Part shown: piece by piece, positions 10,180-20,859 of the stretch
Layout of the letters: the number at the start of each line of letters is the position of its first letter
Numbering within the stretch: position 1 is the first letter of the stretch
Assembly: GCA_905221615.1 (NCBI GenBank)
Contig: CAJNDT010005780.1
Coordinates: forward strand, 472,501 to 536,500
Reading direction: 5' to 3'
DNA: 64,000 nucleotides
Source of the DNA: Symbiodinium sp. CCMP2592
Taxonomy: Eukaryota; Sar; Dinophyceae; Suessiales; Symbiodiniaceae
The notes under the pieces: model-generated
What the model saw: only the letters and a program-made list of their open reading frames with translations
Databases searched by the model: none
What the model was told of the DNA's origin: nothing
Translations under genes and position numbers: made by a program

Positions 10180-11027
10180 AGATGTAGCATCCTGTGAAGT
10201 CGCTAAGCGGGTCCAACGGCATCGTGCCAGCACGTGGAGTTCCGAGGCATATTTTAGGTACTGCCCCCATACAGTAAGAGTCTATAATAGGGCTACTATT
10301 AGGGTCCTCATTTTAATATAACCATATTATGAATATTATTCAACTATTACTGAGTGGGGCCCGCACCCAAGGCATATCGCTGAAGCTCTTCCGTGGCAAA
10401 GTGGAGCTCCGGTCAGAGGAAGTTGCAGTAATGTAGTGGCCCAAATTCGTAGGCTTGATGTGGGCAGAGAACATAAGCCTCCCAATCGGTGCCATTCGGG
10501 CAAGCAAGTCGGGCCATACAGCACCTTCACTGTTGAGGCTTAGGGTTCAGGGTTTGGGTTGAGGGTCTAGGGTTAAATCCCAAATCGAAGGACCCAAATA
10601 TCAATCATAAGTGCCAGATCGAACGCTTATCCAGGCCTAAAAAGTCTCTACAAATCCTAAAACCTACCGGGACCCAAAGCACTGTCAATCTTCACGTTTA
10701 GGCTCCTTATGATGATTTCGTTGTATCGGTCCCTAAACACAAACGTGTTTGGGGCTAAGGTGGTAAACCCAAGGCTGTTATGGCCTTGTGGCTTCCCAGT
10801 CAACATCTACAAGAGTCGATCTGCGAATTCGGGGTTGAAGTTTTATAAAGGGCCCTGAAATCGCTCCGTTGGGTTTAGGGCTTTAGATTTTGCGGCGCTA
10901 GGCTTGTGTTCTATCGGGTGTCTTTGTGATCAGCTTCCATGAAGATTCTTGCGCAGGCTCGTGCAGCTACAATCTAGTAACTGTACATGTCTTATGGTTT
11001 CACACAAATTCAACTGAGTTTGAGATT
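10180..11027. other. Unassigned sequence
   Basis: Contains a short telomere-like patch near 10535-10575 and isolated minor frames. Nothing else is recognised. Confidence 0.3.
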
Positions 11028-11126
11028 TGGGAGGTTCCGAAGATAGGGTACCTTATTTGGGTGGCCTTATAAACAGGATCTTACCATTTAGGGTACTATA
11101 TTAGGATCCGCTATTTTCGGAAACTC
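11028..11126. mobile_element. Hairpin element, family A, diverged
   Basis: Left TGGGAGGTTCCGAAGATAGG and right CTATTTTCGGAAACTC retain the family ends with substitutions. Telomere-like CCCTAAACCCT follows the right end directly, as at 11936 and 37998. Confidence 0.65.
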
Positions 11127-11299
11127 TAAACCCTAAACCCTGTGTAGAACCCCTATAGATCCCTTCAAGGAACCCCTCAAGGATCCTCTAGGATCCCCTA
11201 ACGAAACTGGAACCGCAAGGGCTCTCGCAATGCACCATCACCGTCGAGACTCAGAAACCCTAAACTTCGAATCGACGAACCAAAATCCAGAACGAACGG

Positions 11300-11420
11300 T
11301 TTAGGGTTTTAGGACTAAGGGTTTTGGGTTTAGGGTTTAGGGGTTTAGGGTTTTGGGGTTTAGGGTTTAGGGGTTTAGGGTTTAGGGACCCGAACCCTAA
11401 ACCCTGAACTATCAACCCCG
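11300..11420. repeat. Telomere-like tract with strand switch
   Basis: TTTAGGG and GGGGTTTAGGG units up to about 11388, then directly CCCTAAACCCTGAAC. The two arrays face each other tail to tail around GGGACCCG. Confidence 0.75.
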
Positions 11421-11549
11421 AAACCCTTAGCCCTCAACCCTACATCCCTTACCATAAGCCCCTCTCACACACAATCACGAGAATATTCAATAATTCACCC
11501 CATGGGCCTCTATCGCAACGAAGAAACACGCCGCCGAAACATGAAAGAC

Positions 11550-11720
11550 CTGAACCCTAAACCGTGGTACCCCTAAACACTACACCCTAAACCCGAAAGG
11601 ACCTGAACCCTAAACCTGCAAGACCTAAACCCTACAAGACCTAAACCCCAAACCCTAACATGCCTAAACCCTAAACCTTAACCCCAAACCCTACAAGGCC
11701 TAAGCCCTAAACCTGAACCC
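11550..11720. repeat. Telomere-like tract, C-rich strand, 22-bp variant
   Basis: CCCTAAACC alternates with (C)AAGACCTAAACC, so a longer period is superimposed on the heptamer. Confidence 0.7.
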
Positions 11721-11809
11721 GTGGCACTCAAAGACCATTCTCCCCTAGGAATCAAAATAGCCCAAAAGCCTTACATAGTATGGTCTTTGGGCCCAAAAGC
11801 CTTAATATA

Positions 11810-11899
11810 CCCAGAGGCTCCATAGTAGTTCCTTTTTGGGAATACCTTTTAGGATTCTATATACGAACCCCAAACAGGAACTACTTTGGAGCCTCTGGG
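11810..11899. mobile_element. Hairpin element, family E, complete
   Basis: CCCAGAGGCTCCATAGTAGT at the left and its near-exact inverse ending GGAGCCTCTGGG at the right. TA lies on both sides, consistent with a TA target duplication. Ends and interior (GTAGTTCCTTTTTGGG) are clearly related to family C. Confidence 0.85.
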
Positions 11900-11919
11900 T
11901 AGAGCCTTAGAGATTCGGT

Positions 11920-12021
11920 GCGGAAACTCTAAACCCTAAACCCTCTATAGAACCCTTATAGATCCCTTTAAGGAACCCCTCAAGGATCCCTCTTAGGGTC
12001 CCCTATTTTCGGAAATTCCCA
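11920..12021. mobile_element. Composite family A relic with telomere-like insert
   Basis: CGGAAACTC, then CTAAACCCTAAACCC, then a TAGATCCCTTTAAGGAACCCC module, then the family A right end CTATTTTCGGAAATTCCC. The same order occurs at 11116-11210 and 37990-38082, so this is a repeated composite structure. Confidence 0.55.
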
Positions 12022-12083
12022 ACTCGGTGCGGAAGCGACCTGCCAGGTGATCCGGCGTGGCCAAGGGGCCGACCGTCATGGCT

Positions 12084-12375
12084 CAAAGGAGAAAAGTCCA
12101 TTTAAAGAAACGTAAGGGTTTAGAGTTTAGGGTTCAGAGTTTAGGGTTTAGAGTTTAGGGTTTAGAGTTTAGGGTTTAGGGGGCTACTTTGTTAGGAGAG
12201 GTTTGTAGGGTTTATAGGCCTTAATAGTTAGCATAGGGTCTTGGGGTTCCCGGTTTCAAAGGAGAAAAGTCCATTTAAAGAAATGTAAGGGCCTTATTTG
12301 TCAGGATAGGGTTTAGGGTGTAGGGTTTATAAGCCTTAGTAGTTAGCATAGGGTCTTGGGGGTTCCCGGTATGAA
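12084..12375. repeat. Direct duplication, one copy expanded by telomere-like repeats
   Basis: Two copies (from 12084 and from 12257) begin CAAAGGAGAAAAGTCCATTT and end TAGCATAGGGTCTTGGGG plus TTCCCGGT. The first copy carries about 60 bp of TTTAGAGTTTAGGG repeats where the second has only a short TAGGGTTTAGGG seed. Confidence 0.75.
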
Positions 12376-12734
12376 TAAGGCCCCTACAAGTATATTATTC
12401 TCAAAGAGGCTTAGCGCTGAGGCTTCATGGATCTGGATTTCGGCTTAGGGTTCGGGGTTTAGGGTTGACGTTTCGTGATGGGTGTATAAGGTCAGTACTA
12501 AGGTCAGGGTTTAATCTTTTTCTTGAAGCTGAACTAGACCTAAGAGTAACCTAGGAATAAAAAGGGTGCCCTTTTTGGTTTAAATGGGGGTTATAAGGGA
12601 ACCTAAACCCTAAAAAAGGGAATAAGGGCCTACTCTGGATCCTAGTGAATGCGCTCCTCTTCTCCAGGCACCGGGCAGACAGGCCATCAGCTGAGGACTT
12701 TAGGTTGGGAGGATCGGGGTGCAGGGCTCGGGGT

Positions 12735-12890
12735 TTAGGGTGTGGGGGGTTTAGGGCTGAGGGCCTAAAGTTGAGGGTTTAGGGTTTAGGGCCTAAAGTT
12801 TAGGGTTTAGGGTTTAGGGCCTAAAGTTTAGGGTTTAGGGTTTAGGGCCTAAAGTTTAGGGTTTAGGGGGGGTTTAGGGTTACCAAAAGA
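12735..12890. repeat. Telomere-like tract with 28-bp superstructure
   Basis: Units of TTTAGGGTTTAGGGCCTAAAG repeat at least three times almost unchanged, so local amplification of a longer unit followed formation of the heptamer array. Confidence 0.8.
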
Positions 12891-13145
12891 CTGTGTGCTC
12901 ACTGTAGGGTTATTTGTATGCTTTGGTCTCTACACGGTTCAGATTCGACCTCGGGGGGGCTCGTGAGCAAAATGCGGCGATCCCACCTAAAGTAGGAACC
13001 TTGGGGGCTTGGGAATTTTGTTTTGTTGTTTTAAGGGCCTTTTTCCGCCTTGCAGTTAAGGTCAGCAGAATTCGCGGAGTTTCGGGTTTAGTTTAGGGTT
13101 ATATGGTTTAGGGTTAAAAGGTCTTGGGGTTTAGCATAATATAAG

Positions 13146-13239
13146 AACAGGTTCAAGAAACCTTGGGCCTTTATTAGTCTGTGTATGAATCCTGCTATTT
13201 TGGGGTTATAGGCCCAGGGGTTCTTAATCAGGTTCCTAC
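13146..13239. mobile_element. Hairpin element, family K, copy 1
   Basis: Left ACAGGTTCAAGAAACCTTGG and right TTCTTAATCAGGTTCCTACA are inverted relatives. The centre ATGAATCCTGCTATTTTGGG matches the copy at 57281 (inverted). Confidence 0.7.
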
Positions 13240-13539
13240 ATTACTCCATGGTGAGTGGCTTGCAGACTGTCCATGGCTTAGCAAGAAGAATAAGGCTTGG
13301 GGATATGTCGTGGCAGATTAACAAAACTCAAGGCTGTAGTGTTACCTTAAATCCGAAGAGCCTACAAAGGTTAGGGCTCATACCTGAACCCCACACCTTA
13401 AAAACCTGAAACGTCTAGAACCCTTAACGAACCCGAAACCTTCTCAGGGGCTAACCTTTCGAATTATTGTAAGATTATACAAACCCAGAAAGGTGAGAAA
13501 AATACCCACTCAGATACGAAGCCTTGAAATCTTTTCTTA

Positions 13540-13680
13540 CCTTTGGTACCCCATTCCTTCATTCCCTACTACCCAAAGGTAAAGATCACTTTAAAGGAAC
13601 CCTAAACCCCTATAGATCCATTTAAAGGAACCCTGTAGATCCCTTTAAAGGAGCCCTATTCCCTACTCACCAAAGGTAGG
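13540..13680. mobile_element. Family L relic
   Basis: ACCTTTGGTACCCCATTCC and CATTCCCTACTACCCAAAGG, followed by GATCCCTTTAAAGGAACCC repeats and a second CCCTACTCACCAAAGGTAGG. It shares its layout with 41438-41720. Confidence 0.5.
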
Positions 13681-13737
13681 TTCAAGGCTTCAGGCTCCGG
13701 GTTCGGAGCAGACTCTCATGGTGATGGACGACATGGG

Positions 13738-13850
13738 TTTAGGGTTTAGGGTTGAGGATTTAGGGTTTAGGGTTTAGGGTTCAGGATTTAGGATTTAGGG
13801 TTTAGGGTTTAGGGTTCAGGATTTAGGATTTAGGGTTTAGGGTTTAGGTT
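13738..13850. repeat. Telomere-like tract, G-rich strand
   Basis: TTTAGGG units with a repeated GTTCAGGATTTAGGATTTAGG block. Confidence 0.85.
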
Positions 13851-13880
13851 GCATCTTGGAGCCGACGAGGGGGAGGGACG

Positions 13881-13977
13881 GTTGATGATGTAAATCCTGC
13901 ATTACCTTAAGGACCCTAAACTATGGGAATTACGGTATATTCCTGATTACGGGTAATGCAGGATTTATACCACCAAC
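13881..13977. mobile_element. 97-bp hairpin element, family J
   Basis: Left TAAATCCTGCATTACC and right GGTAATGCAGGATTTA are exact inverses, extended outward by GTTGATGATG and CACCAAC with a few mismatches. Single copy in this window. Confidence 0.75.
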
Positions 13978-14019
13978 CGGATTGCCAAAAGGGGAGGTGG
14001 GGGGGAGGGGGGCTTAGGC

Positions 14020-14350
14020 TTTAGATTTAGAGCTTAGGATTTAGTGCTTAGGATCTAGGCTTTGGGGGTTTAAGCAGTGCGGGCTACGGCTTAGGGCTTA
14101 TAGGGCTGGGGATTAGAATTTGTAATTAGGGTTTAAAGTTTAAGGTTTAGGGTCCTGAGCCCGAAATTCTGGGGTGTGGTGTCGGCTTGGCAGCCTACCT
14201 ATTGAGCGGTTGCAAGAAGTTGAAGCAGGATTGAAGCTCGAGATGCCAAGCTGATTGGGTTTAGGGTGAAGCCTTGCATCCTTTAGGGGTTTAGGGGTTC
14301 AGGGTTTATAGGGTTTATAGGGCTTATAGGGTTTAGGGTTTAAGGTTTAG
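14020..14350. repeat. Degenerate telomere-like sequence, G-rich strand
   Basis: Scattered TTTAGGG, CTTAGGATTTAG and GGGTTTATAGGG words, densest at 14275-14350. Confidence 0.55.
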
Positions 14351-14720
14351 CCAGGGTGTTCTCAGGTCTGAGAGTCGCGACCTGCGACGCTCTTAGGCAG
14401 CGAAAGCTGTTTGGCTTGGAATTGGCGGTGTATTCAAATTGCTGAGCCCTGAAAGAACAGCCTACCGCTTTAAGGACGAATGCAAGGACATCCTAGTACA
14501 GGTCCAGGTATTCCTTGGGATTGAGCAGACTTCGTCTACCAGCGTAAAGTTCAGGTTGGAGTTCGGATAGCCATGATTCAGGGTCTATAGGATACGGTCT
14601 GCTCTGCATAATCACCCGACGCCCCGTGACCCCCAAGGAGGTCCGCAGCCTTAGTCATTACCATACTTGCGCGCGCTTGCTATCCCTAAATACTAAACCT
14701 TAGCCGCTCAGGGTCTGCTT
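14351..14720. other. Unassigned sequence
   Basis: No repeat, frame or RNA gene recognised. Confidence 0.3.
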
Positions 14721-14722
14721 TA

Positions 14723-14805
14723 CCCAGAGGCCCCAAAGTAGTTCCTTGGGGGTATAGAATTCTATATATGAACCCCCAAAAAGGAACTACTTTGGGGCCT
14801 TTGGG
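14723..14805. mobile_element. Hairpin element, family E, copy 2
   Basis: CCCAGAGGCCCCAAAGTAGT at the left, mirrored by GGGGCCTTTGGG at the right. TA lies on both sides. The interior has GGGGGTATAGAATTCTATAT, itself palindromic. Confidence 0.85.
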
Positions 14806-15005
14806 TACAGCCTCGTATAGCTTGGTCTTCAGTCGTCGAGCCTCATATGGCCCCATGTTTGGGTTTAGTAGGACCCTTGCCACCAGATAGTAAGGACCCT
14901 AACACAACATACGACAAACAACATCCAAAACAGCGCTGAAATCTCTCGAACAAACCACAAATATATGAACAACAATAGCTGTATCTATCCATTATCTACT
15001 TGTAT

Positions 15006-15110
15006 TGGGTGGTTGTCAAAATTATGGTACCTTTTTTGGGTACCCTAAACATTAGGTGCCGCATTATAATAAGGACCCAAAAAGGGACCCTGATTTTGAC
15101 TAACTACCCA
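15006..15110. mobile_element. Hairpin element, family F, copy 1
   Basis: Left TGGGTGGTTGTCAAAATTAT, right ATTTTGACTAACTACCCA. The interior includes GGGTACCCTAAACATTAGG, a single telomere-like CCCTAAA word that matters for comparison with the copy at 44201. Confidence 0.8.
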
Positions 15111-15229
15111 TATAATGCCATGCCCTAAATACTGCAACACCCGCAGCGTTGCCCTCCATGCTGGGATCTTAACACCGGGCGCCCACCGAGCTCGGGAAGC
15201 GCGAGGACGATGTAGCCTCAGAAGATTCA

Positions 15230-15342
15230 CCCAAAGCCTCCATGTACCTTTATAGCAGATACTTAAGCTTCAAGATAATTAGTCCCCATATAGGTACTTT
15301 AAGGCCTAAGTATATACTATATGGGTACATGGGGCCTTAGGG
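15230..15342. mobile_element. Hairpin element, family B, copy 1
   Basis: Starts CCCAAAGCCTCCATGTACC and ends GGTACATGGGGCCTTAGGG. TCA occurs on both sides (15227-15229, 15343-15345), a 3-bp target duplication. Confidence 0.85.
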
Positions 15343-15754
15343 TCAATGATCTAGGGATTTGGCGCCTCTGCGCGCCCACGGCCCTGAAAATGCGGGGTAT
15401 CGATTTTGTGATCCACCATCATGTACACTTTGTCTCTCCCCTATATGTAGCTGCAAAGCCCAAAAGCTTGATCTGAGTGGCAAAAGCCGCCAACGAAGCC
15501 TGCACGCCGGGATCGAAGGGGTGGCTCCACCAACTCAGGGTTTTCGACTTGAGGGATCTTATGTCTTTGGGTCTGGTCGTGTGGCTGAGAGATGGATCCG
15601 GAATGTATGGACTGGGGCTTTGTTACGGATTTGTTGCATAGGATATACTTGACCAATGTCGGGGGATTGGCGGGGCAAAGTCAACTGTCCATTTCAATCA
15701 CATGACCCTGCGGGGATGTTCAACTTGATGGTGTCTTATACGCCATGTGCATAT

Positions 15755-15842
15755 GTATGTTTGTTTTGTTCATGCGTGTGTGTGTGTGTGCATGTATGCA
15801 TGCATGCATAGATGTATGTATGTATGTATATATGGAAGTATG
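15755..15842. repeat. TG / TATG microsatellite
   Basis: (TG)n, GCATGCATGC and (TATG)n tracts. Confidence 0.85.
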
Positions 15843-16050
15843 TTAGTCTACAGCTTGCTAGCATTGCGCAGGGTCCTGCTTGTTGAGGGCGTGGTGGTTT
15901 GCTTTGGGAGTTAGGGATATTGTTCTATGTGGTTGACCGAAACCCAATAAACCCTGAACCCGATACGTCACAGACTCACCCCCTTAAACCTTAAAACGCC
16001 AAATCGCAAACTCTGATACCCTAAACCCCAAATCCCCAAACCGATCTCAA

Positions 16051-16146
16051 GTCTCCATTGTGGATCCTTTTGGTTAACCATCTTATCGTTGGGACCCTCA
16101 AGGGTAACGTCGGTTTAAACCAAAAACAGGAAGCTACAATGGAGAC
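16051..16146. mobile_element. Hairpin element, family C, diverged
   Basis: GTCTCCATTGTGGATCCTTT and, inverted, AAGCTACAATGGAGAC, with inner GGTTAACC/GGTTTAAACC words. The outermost CCTATA is lost. Confidence 0.7.
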
Positions 16147-16251
16147 TGCGCGTGTGGCTCAAACCCTAAACCCTAAAGCCCTAAGTACGTAGGACCTTTA
16201 GGTCCTATTTGGCGTAGGGCTTGCTCTGTGTCTTAATATATACTGTGTATA

Positions 16252-17835
16252 TACGCAATTAAAAATTTAAAGAATTTAAAAAATTTAAAGGGAGTAAATC
16301 CTTTAAATTCTGAAATCGTCCGGAATTAAAAATTTAAAGAATTTAAAAAAATTAAAGGAGGGAAATCCTTTAAATTCTGAAATCGTCCGGAATTAAAAAT
16401 TTAAAGAATTTAAAAAATTTAAAGGAGGTAAATCCTTTAAATTCTTTAAATTCTGAAATCGTCCGGAATTATAAATTTAAAGAATTTAAAGAATTTTAAA
16501 AATTTAAATGTCCAGCTCCAGCTCCAGCCCCAGCCCCCCAGCCTTCGACCCCAGCCCACGGAATTAAATTTTTAAAATTCTTTAAATTCTTTAAATTCTG
16601 AAATCGTCCGGAATTAAAAATTTAAAGAATTTAAAAAATTTAAAGGAGGTAAATCCTTTAAATTCTGAAATCGTCCGGAATTAAAAATTTAAAGAATTTA
16701 AAAAAATTAAAGGAGGTAAATCCTTTAAATTCTGAAATCGTCCGGAATTAAAAATTTAAAGAATTTAAAAAATTTAAAGGAGGTAAATCCTTTAAATTCT
16801 TTAAATTCTGAAATCGTCCGGAATTAAAAATTTAAAGAATTTAAAGAATTTAAAGAATTTTAAAAAATTAAATGTCCAGCTCCAGCTCCAGCCCCCCAGC
16901 CTTCGACCCCAGCCCACGGGATTAAATTTTTTAAATTCCTTAAATTCTTTAAATTCTGAAATCGTCCGGAATTAAAAATTTAAAGAATTTAAAAAATTTA
17001 AAGGAGGTAAATCCTTTAAATTCTGAAATCGTCCGGAATTAAAAATTTAAAGAATTTAAAAAAATTAAATGGAGTAAATCCTTTAAATTCTGAAATCGTC
17101 CGGAATTAAAAATTTAAAGAATTTAAAAAATTTAAAGGAAGTAAATCCTTTAAATTCTTTAAATTCTGAAATCGTCCGGAATTAAAAATTTAAAGAATTT
17201 AAAGAATTTAAAGAATTTTAAAAATTTAAATGTCCAGCTCCAGCTCCAGCCCCAGCCCCCCAGCCTTTGACCCCAGCCCACGGAATTAAATTTTTAAAAT
17301 TCTTTAAATTCTTTAAATTCTGAAATTGTCCGGAATTAAAAATTTAAAGAATTTAAAAAATTTAAAGGAGGTAAATCCTTTAAATTCTGAAATCGTCCGG
17401 AATTAAAAATTTAAAGAATTTAAAAAATTTAAAGGAGGTAAATCCTTTAAATTCTTTAAATTCTGAAATCGTCCGGAATTAAAAATTTAAAGAATTTAAA
17501 GAATTTAAAGAATTTTAAAAATTTAAATGTCCAGCTCCAGCTCCAGCCCCAGCCCCCCAGCCTTCGACCCCAGCCCACGGAATTAAATGTTTAAAATTCT
17601 TTAAATTCTTTAAATTCTGAAATCGTCCGGAATTAAAAATTTAAAGAATTTAAAAAATTTAAAGGAGGTAAATCCTTTAAATTCTTTAAATTCTGAAATC
17701 GTCCGGAATTATAAATTTAAAGAATTTAAAAATTTAAAGGAGGTAAATCCTTTAAATTCTTTAAATTCTGAAATCGTCCGGATTTCAAAATTTAAAGAAT
17801 TTAAAGAATTTAAAGAATTTTAAAAATTTAAATCT
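16252..17835. repeat. AT-rich 67-bp satellite with higher-order structure
   Basis: The basic unit is 67 bp (GTCCGGAATT starts at 16318 and 16385) and contains TTTAAAGAATTTAAA palindromes and TCTGAAATCGTCCGGAATT. After every few units comes a GC-rich block of GCTCCAGCTCCAGCC type; its start recurs at 16511, 16875, 17233 and 17530, giving a higher-order period of about 300-364 bp. Length variation comes mainly from extra TTCTTTAAA steps. Confidence 0.95.
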
Positions 17836-18245
17836 TCAGCTCCAGCCCCATCCCCAGCCCCCCAGCCTCAGGCCCAGCCCCAAGGCCCCGGCCCCACCCA
17901 GTCCTAGCCCCAGCCCCCAGCCCCCCCAAGGGGGCCTAGGGGCTGGGGCTGAGGCTGGGGGGGCGAACGCAGCTGGGCTGGCGGGCCTTGGGTGGGGCTG
18001 GCGGGTGCTGGGTAGTGGTGGGTGGTGGGTGGTGGGTGATGGGTGGTGTGGTGGGTGGTGTGTGGTGGGTGGTGTGTGGTGGTTGGTGGGGAGGGTGTGG
18101 GTGGTGGGCGTGGCGGGTGAGGGGTGCCGGGTGGTGGATAATAGGTGGTGGGTGGTGGGTGGTGATGGGGTACAAGGCAAGGGGCTGAGATAGGGGGGTG
18201 GGTAGTGAGGTATGAAGGGGGCGGGAGGGTGGAGTGGGGGCAAGG
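17836..18245. repeat. G-rich minisatellite (GGTGGGT-type)
   Basis: A C-rich part (CCAGCCCCAGCCCC) turns into G-rich GGGTGGTGGGTGGTG repeats on the plus strand. Long frames on both strands are by-products of the repeat. The G-runs are dense enough to form G-quadruplexes in principle. Confidence 0.9.
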
Positions 18246-18284
18246 GTGTATAATCCCTGCGAGCCGCGACCGAGCAGAAAGCCT

Positions 18285-19587
18285 GTAAATGCCGCGTTCA
18301 AAAAACGGCCAGGGATCCCACACATCTGCGGGCAAAATCTGGCGGAAGTGATCCGCCACCAAGCAAAAAGCCTGTAAATACCGCATTAAACAAAGGGCCA
18401 GGGATTTCACATATCTGTTGGCAAAATCTGACAGAAGTACCGATTGCTCACTTCCGCCAGATTTTGCCACCAGATATGTGAAATCCCTGGCCCTTTGTTT
18501 AATGCGGTATTTACAGGCTTTTTGCTCGGTGGCGGATCGCTTCCGCCAGATTTTGCCTGCAGATGTGTGGGATCCCTAGCCCTTGAAGTGGTGGGTGAGA
18601 CACGGCGGTTTGGAGCCTGCTGTCTCTTCCCATCCGCGTTCAAAAAACGGCCAGGGATCCCACACATCTGCGGGCAAAATCTGGCGGAAGTGATCCGCCA
18701 CCAAGCAAAAAGCCTGTAAATACCGCATTAAACAAAGGGCCAGGGATTTCACATATCTGTTGGCAAAATCTGACAGAAGTACCGATTGCTCACTTCCGCC
18801 AGATGTTGCCACCAGATATGTGAAATCCCTGGCCCTTTGTTTAATGCGGTATTTACAGGCTTTTTGCTCGGTGGCGGATCGCTTCCGCCAGATTTTGCCC
18901 GCAGATGTGTGGGATCCCTAGCCCTTGAAGCGGTGGGTGAGACACGGCGGTTTGGAGCCTGCTGTCTCTTCCCATCCGCGTTCAAAAAACGGCCAGGGAT
19001 CCCACACATCTGCGGGCAAAATCTGGCGGAAGTGATCCGCCACCAAGCAAAAAGCCTGTAAATACCGCATTAAACAAAGGGCCAGGGATTTCACATATCT
19101 GTTGGCAAAATCTGACAGAAGTACCGATTGCTCACTTCCGCCAGATGTTGCCACCAGATATGTGAAATCCCTGGCCCTTTGTTTAATGCGGTATTTACAG
19201 GCTTTTTGCTCGGTGGCGGATCACTTCCGCCAGATTTTGCCCGCAGATGTGTGGGATCCCTAGCCCTTGAAGTGGTGGGTGAGACACGGCGGTTTGGAGC
19301 CTGCTGTCTCTTCCCATCCGCGTTCAAAAAACGGCCAGGGATCCCACACATCTGCGGGCAAAATCTGGCGGAAGTGATCCGCCACCAAGCAAAAAGCCTG
19401 TAAATACCGCATTAAACAAAGGGCCAGGGATTTCACATATCTGTTGGCAAAATCTGACAGAAGTACCGATTGCTCACTTCCGCCAGATGTTGCCACCAGA
19501 TATGTGAAATCCCTGGCCCTTTGTTTAATGCGGTATTTACAGGCTTTTTGCTCGGTGGCGGATCACTTCCGCCAGATTTTGCCCGCA
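18285..19587. repeat. 342-bp satellite made of long hairpins
   Basis: CCGCGTTCAAAAAACGGCC recurs at 342-bp spacing (18292, 18634, 18976, 19318), about 3.8 copies. Each unit is a near-perfect inverted repeat: GGCCAGGGATCCCACACATC with GATGTGTGGGATCCCTAGCC, and inside it CAGGGATTTCACATATCTG with its inverse. The two arms are also direct relatives of one another, so one ancestral motif of about 45 bp appears four times per unit. A spacer of about 65 bp containing GACACGGCGGTTTGGAGCC separates hairpins. Copies differ at only a few positions. Frames of 78-91 codons recur in every unit but mirror the palindrome and are not genes. Confidence 0.95.
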
Positions 19588-19750
19588 GCCTCCTCCTCAT
19601 CCCTCGTCCTCCTCCCATACCCCTCCCTCCCTCTCCCTATCCCTCCCACTACCCCCTCCCCTCACCTTCCTCACTCTCCCCCACCTCCACTATCCTGGAA
19701 TCTCCACCCTCCCCCACCCTCCCTTCTCTCCTTCTTAAATATCCCCCTAA
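19588..19750. repeat. Pyrimidine-rich tract
   Basis: CCTCCC and CTCCACC runs on the plus strand. Confidence 0.85.
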
Positions 19751-20100
19751 GGTTTTGTGAAAACTCAGATCCCAAAACCACAGATCTTAAGGGGTGTCCC
19801 CCTAAAGGTTTTCATGACAAGTAAGTGCAAAAAGCACAAATCGCAAGGGGTGTCCCCCTTAAGGTTTTGTGAAGATCCAAATCCCAAAACCACAGATCTT
19901 AAGGGGTGTCCCCTAAAGGTTTTCATGACAAGTAAGTTCAAAAATCACAAATCGCAAGGGGTGTCGCCCTAATATTTTGTAAGAACTCAGATCCAAAAAT
20001 CACAGATCGCACGGGGTGTGCCCCTCTCAGGCTTTGTAAGAACTCAGATCCAAAAATCACACATCGCAAGGAGCGTCCCCCTAAAGGCGTTTGTAAATGA
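19751..20100. repeat. Tandem repeat, about 55-bp unit, 111-bp dimer
   Basis: Two alternating forms, one with GGTTTTGTGAA and one with GGTTTTCATGACAAG, each followed by ATCCCAAAACCACAGATC-like sequence and AAGGGGTGTCCCCCT. The dimer starts at 19752 and 19863; later units are more diverged. Confidence 0.8.
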
Positions 20101-20480
20101 TCCACCCTGTCCCTCTCACTTGCCTCCTACCTCCCCCACTCCTAACTCATTCCTTCCCTTCCCATCTCATGTCTCCTCACCTCCCATCACTTTTTCTCCC
20201 ATCCACTCATCTTCTTATCATCTTCTTATCACCTTCATCACTTTTTAATTTGTCTTATGGGGTCTATAGAGCCCATATAGAAAGCTTCATAGATATATAA
20301 ACCTTACAGATCCTCGAGATACAGAACTTGTAGGAACCGCTTATGTTTCCCACAAATGGAGTCCTTTATAAAAAATCTTTGAAAGATCGATTATATGGAG
20401 CCCTCATACACAGTCTTTATATACTCCTTATAGAAATCTATAGATCCTTTGTACAAATCCCTGATATGGAACCCTTTGTA
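20101..20480. other. Pyrimidine-rich then AT-rich unassigned sequence
   Basis: A CTCC-rich tract to about 20250, then sequence with repeated CATAGAxxCxTTATAGA words of roughly 25-bp spacing (20270-20490). Confidence 0.4.
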
Positions 20481-20859
20481 GAAAACCCTTAGACTATACA
20501 ATCCAAAGAACGCACCCACCCTCCACTCCCTCTACCTCTCCACCCATCTCCCCACTCCCTCCTCTTCCCCTCCCTTTGTCCACCCGCCCTCCCCTCTCCC
20601 CACCTTTTCCTTGCGCTCCCTCTACCTCCTCTCTCCACCCACCCTCTTCTCCCTGTTCCTCTCCACCCTCTCCCCACTCACTCACCCAACCCACTCAGCC
20701 CGGCCAGGCTCCCCAGCTGGCCCTGCCTCAAAGCAAGCCGGGCGTGCTGGCCGTGGATCTCAGCAGGCCCCTGCCCACCCTCGAGAGCCCACCAGGCTCA
20801 GCAGGCCAGGCCGCAGGCAAGCTGCGAGCTGGCCGCCTTCGGCAAGCTGTCTAACATTG

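Noticed and set aside
16252..17835. Regularly spaced repeats that might suggest a CRISPR array
   Set aside because: Units are contiguous and AT-rich with no unique spacers, and the setting is eukaryotic.
17836..18470. Long Pro/His/Thr- and Gly/Trp-rich frames
   Set aside because: They are translations of the GGTGGGT repeat in different phases.
18407..19618. Sets of 78-, 86- and 91-codon frames recurring every 342 bp on both strands
   Set aside because: They mirror the palindromic satellite: the same peptide appears on both strands because the arms are inverted copies. Nothing suggests translation.
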